Source of the DNA: Bacteroidota bacterium
GTDB lineage: Bacteria > Bacteroidota > Bacteroidia > Chitinophagales > Chitinophagaceae
Assembly (NCBI GenBank): GCA_023387985.1
Contig: JAEWHC010000004.1
Coordinates: 124,001-188,000 of the forward strand
Length of the DNA stretch: 64,000 nucleotides
Direction of reading: 5' to 3'
Position numbers and translations under genes: made by a program. Position 1 is the stretch's first letter; the number at the start of each line of letters is the position of its first letter. Below, piece after piece: positions 61,879 to 64,000 of the stretch. A model generated the notes under the pieces. That model saw nothing but the letters and a program-made list of their open reading frames with translations. It made no database searches and had not been told where the DNA came from.

Positions 61879-64000
61879 CTACCTGTGCGTCATATAAAAC
61901 ACCAATTCCCCGCCTTCCAGAATCTGGTCGTGGGTAATTTTTTCAATGGGAATCTGTATACCATTTAAGGTTATCCTATTTATGTAAATGGAATTGGGCC
62001 TTTTTCCTTTAACGGTTCTCACTGTAAATGTTTTCCCGTTTTGCAGGTTGACTGTCGCCTTATCCACCAATGGTGTTCCAAAATAATATTCTCCTGAAGA
62101 AGCGTTCATCGGGTAAAAACCGAGTGCGCTCCACACATACCATGCACTCATTTGTCCGCAATCTTCATTTCCACTCAGGCCATCGGGATTGTTGTGGTAG
62201 AGTGTGGTCATGATCTGATGGACACGTTGCGCGGCTTTTTTGGGTTGCCCGAGGTAGGTGTACATATAGGCAATGTGGTGGCTGGGTTCGTTGCCATGTG
62301 CGTATTGCCCGATCATCCCGCTGATGTCGTTGCTCGCATTTTCTCCTTTTACTTCACTTGTCGTCGTAAAAAGTGTATCCAGTTTGTCAATCAGTTGTTT
62401 TCTGCCGCCCAACAACCTGGCATAATCATCCACCGCATGCGGCACAAAAAAGGTATGCTGCCAGGCGGTCCCTTCCATGTACATGGCCGAAGATTCGTGT
62501 TCGCTGTAATAGGGATCAAATGGCTCAACCCATTTGCCGTCGCTGTTTTTACCGCGGAAAAATCCGGTTTGGGCATCGAATAAATTGCGGTAATAGGTTG
62601 AACGTTCCATAAAATATTTTTCATCTTCCGGTTTGTTCAGCAATTTGGCCACCTGCGCAATGCACCAGTCATCGTAAGCATATTCCATGGTATAGGTAAC
62701 GCTATACCCATATTTATCCTGCGGAATGTATTTGTATTGCCGGTAGAAATTGGTTCCGCGAATATCCTGCGCCGCGCTTTTCTTCATCGCTTCATAAGCT
62801 TTCTCATAATCAAAACCTTTGAATCCTTTCAACATGGCATCCGCAATCACTGCCACCGCATGATAACCCTGCATGGTATTCGTCTCATTAAAATGCAGGT
62901 CCCAGACCGGAAGCAATCCGTATTGGTCATAAAACTTTAAATAACTGTTGATGATTCCGGCGATACGGTGGGGTTGCAATAAGGTCTGCAAAGGATTGGC
63001 ACCACGAAATGTATCCCAGAGGGAATGGGTGGAATACACATAATCTTCGCTATGGTATAACTGGCCGTTAGCGCCCTTATATTCTCCCATTGCGTCGTTG
63101 AAAATGGTGGGCGCAACAAACACATGGTACAACGCGGTGTAAAAAGTGGTTAGAAAATTCTTATCGGAAGATTCCACATTCACACTGCCCAGTTCTTTTT
63201 CCCAGGCATTTTCGGCAGCTATTTTTGCAGCTGCAAACCGCGTATTGCGTGAGCCTTCCAAACCCGCCATTGCTCCCGCCAGGGAGCCATTGCTGATGCC
63301 AACCTTCAACTCCAGTTGTTTATTGTCGAGATTGCCAAAATCCAGCAGGCCCATGGCTTGTGCATGTTTCAGTTCCTGTCCTGGTCTTTCCTCCGTGCCG
63401 GCCTTCAAGGTTATCCCAATGATTGGCTGGTTGCTTTGCATGGCAAAATGCACAACATGGTTATTGGCCCAGCCCTTGCTGCGCTTATAACCTATCACAG
63501 TATATGCATCCACCTGTTTGATATAGCAATCCACCGCCCTGTCCCAGTTGATGGCAAATGAAGGATCGATTTTGAGATAGGCATTCTCTCCCTGCGGAAA
63601 AGCATAGCGGTGATAACCCACGTGCATTCCGGCTGTCAGTTCCACATCTATTTTGGAATCCTGGAGTTTTACATAATAATAGCCCGGGTTTGCACGCTCT
63701 TCCTTATGGTTGAACCTGGCGCGGTGTTCTTTGTTGAATCCCTCTGCTGAAGTGAGTGGCAGAAATGAAATATCAATAAGGTCGCCAATGCCGGTTCCAC
63801 TCAAGTGGGTATGTGAAAATCCTGCAATTATGGTATCGCTGTAATGGTAACCGCTACACCAGTCCCAGCCCTGTGTACCGTTATCCGGGCTGAGTTGCAC
63901 GGTGCCAAAAGGAACAGTTGCGCCAGGATAAACATGACCATGGCCACCGGTGCCAATAAAGGGATCTACGAAACTGATCAACCGTTGTTGAGCCGTCGCG
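61879..64000 (-). CDS. GH92 family alpha-mannosidase-type glycosidase, 5' end outside window
   Basis: At least 707 residues of a glycoside hydrolase family 92 protein, usually Ca-dependent alpha-1,2-mannosidases acting on glycans outside the cytoplasm. The first visible block is ISFVDPFIGTGGHGHVYPGA with VPFGTVQLSPDNG, then GYHYSDTIIAGFSHTHLSGT. Other parts are GNEDCGQMSAWYVWSALGFYP, and LPVWDLHFNETNTMQGYHAV, containing conserved carboxylates. The frame stays open to the right edge (start codon in the listed frame is a TTG at 63981), so the signal peptide and true start are missing from the window. Confidence 0.92.
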   Translation of the reverse strand, partial: ATAQQRLISFVDPFIGTGGHGHVYPGATVPFGTVQLSPDNGTQGWDWCSGYHYSDTIIAGFSHTHLSGTGIGDLIDISFLPLTSAEGFNKEHRARFNHKEERANPGYYYVKLQDSKIDVELTAGMHVGYHRYAFPQGENAYLKIDPSFAINWDRAVDCYIKQVDAYTVIGYKRSKGWANNHVVHFAMQSNQPIIGITLKAGTEERPGQELKHAQAMGLLDFGNLDNKQLELKVGISNGSLAGAMAGLEGSRNTRFAAAKIAAENAWEKELGSVNVESSDKNFLTTFYTALYHVFVAPTIFNDAMGEYKGANGQLYHSEDYVYSTHSLWDTFRGANPLQTLLQPHRIAGIINSYLKFYDQYGLLPVWDLHFNETNTMQGYHAVAVIADAMLKGFKGFDYEKAYEAMKKSAAQDIRGTNFYRQYKYIPQDKYGYSVTYTMEYAYDDWCIAQVAKLLNKPEDEKYFMERSTYYRNLFDAQTGFFRGKNSDGKWVEPFDPYYSEHESSAMYMEGTAWQHTFFVPHAVDDYARLLGGRKQLIDKLDTLFTTTSEVKGENASNDISGMIGQYAHGNEPSHHIAYMYTYLGQPKKAAQRVHQIMTTLYHNNPDGLSGNEDCGQMSAWYVWSALGFYPMNASSGEYYFGTPLVDKATVNLQNGKTFTVRTVKGKRPNSIYINRITLNGIQIPIEKITHDQILEGGELVFYMTHR

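Overview
The window looks like a chromosomal segment from a member of the Bacteroidota, probably of the Chitinophagaceae type. The evidence is family content and promoter style: DUF4252 and DUF5916 proteins, GSCFA, CHRD, SLC45-type MFS, DPP-IV-like S9 peptidase, GH92 and ligand-sensor two-component proteins, plus promoters of the TTG-N19-TAnnTTTG type and weak Shine-Dalgarno signals. No phage, transposase, CRISPR or plasmid functions were recognised. Most genes are ordinary housekeeping or secreted-enzyme genes.

Layout. 1-2.7 kb: end of hscB, tRNA-Leu(CAA) with promoter and terminator, and an exported beta-propeller protein. 2.8-12.5 kb: a signalling region. A TPR histidine kinase converges on a LuxR-type regulator. 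A leftward operon then encodes a 14-repeat propeller kinase, a SnoaL-type-domain kinase, a stand-alone receiver and a receiver-adenylate cyclase. A decayed kinase fragment lies just upstream of this operon. 13-20 kb: folC, a GNAT gene remnant, a dihaem cytochrome c, an ABC half-transporter with a non-canonical ATPase site, a DUF5916 protein and trmD. 20.3-26 kb: an arginine deiminase/CtlX pair, an ECF sigma factor operon with two DUF4252 proteins, and a CHRD lipoprotein. 26-31 kb: a leftward cluster (ribD, YigZ-type gene, RmlD-like reductase) divergent from prmC and purB. 31-33.6 kb: tRNA-Leu(GAG), a histidine kinase, tRNA-Gly(GCC) and tRNA-Leu(UAA), with unusual inverted and tandem repeats. 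33.7-45.9 kb: a cupin, an MpaB/DUF2236-like protein, an S9 peptidase, a GHL10-amidase fusion, an SLC45-type sugar transporter with a GH13 amylase, an L,D-transpeptidase-like protein and an IscA-type protein. 46.2-64 kb: a mutase large subunit, a serine hydrolase, an M20 hydrolase, a Tet-type MFS protein, a broken outer-membrane barrel gene, ispD, a propeller-amidohydrolase fusion, GSCFA, an HMG-CoA lyase-like protein, pepT and the start-truncated end of a GH92 gene.

How genes work together. The SLC45 transporter and GH13 enzyme probably handle maltodextrins. Arginine deiminase plus CtlX could convert arginine to citrulline and then ornithine. The sigma/anti-sigma-like/DUF4252 genes form one envelope-facing operon. 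The 5.7-12.3 kb operon could connect an extracytoplasmic signal to cAMP production.

The most unusual structure is at 33203-33586. Three 98-bp tandem units resemble tRNA-Leu(UAA) but carry palindromes in place of the D-loop and anticodon stem, and they lie exactly in phase with the intact tRNA gene. Other notable points are the nested inverted repeat beside tRNA-Leu(GAG), the GHL10-amidase fusion, and several recognisable gene relics (GNAT, histidine kinase, outer-membrane barrel). All functional statements are read from sequence by eye; no database search was run.
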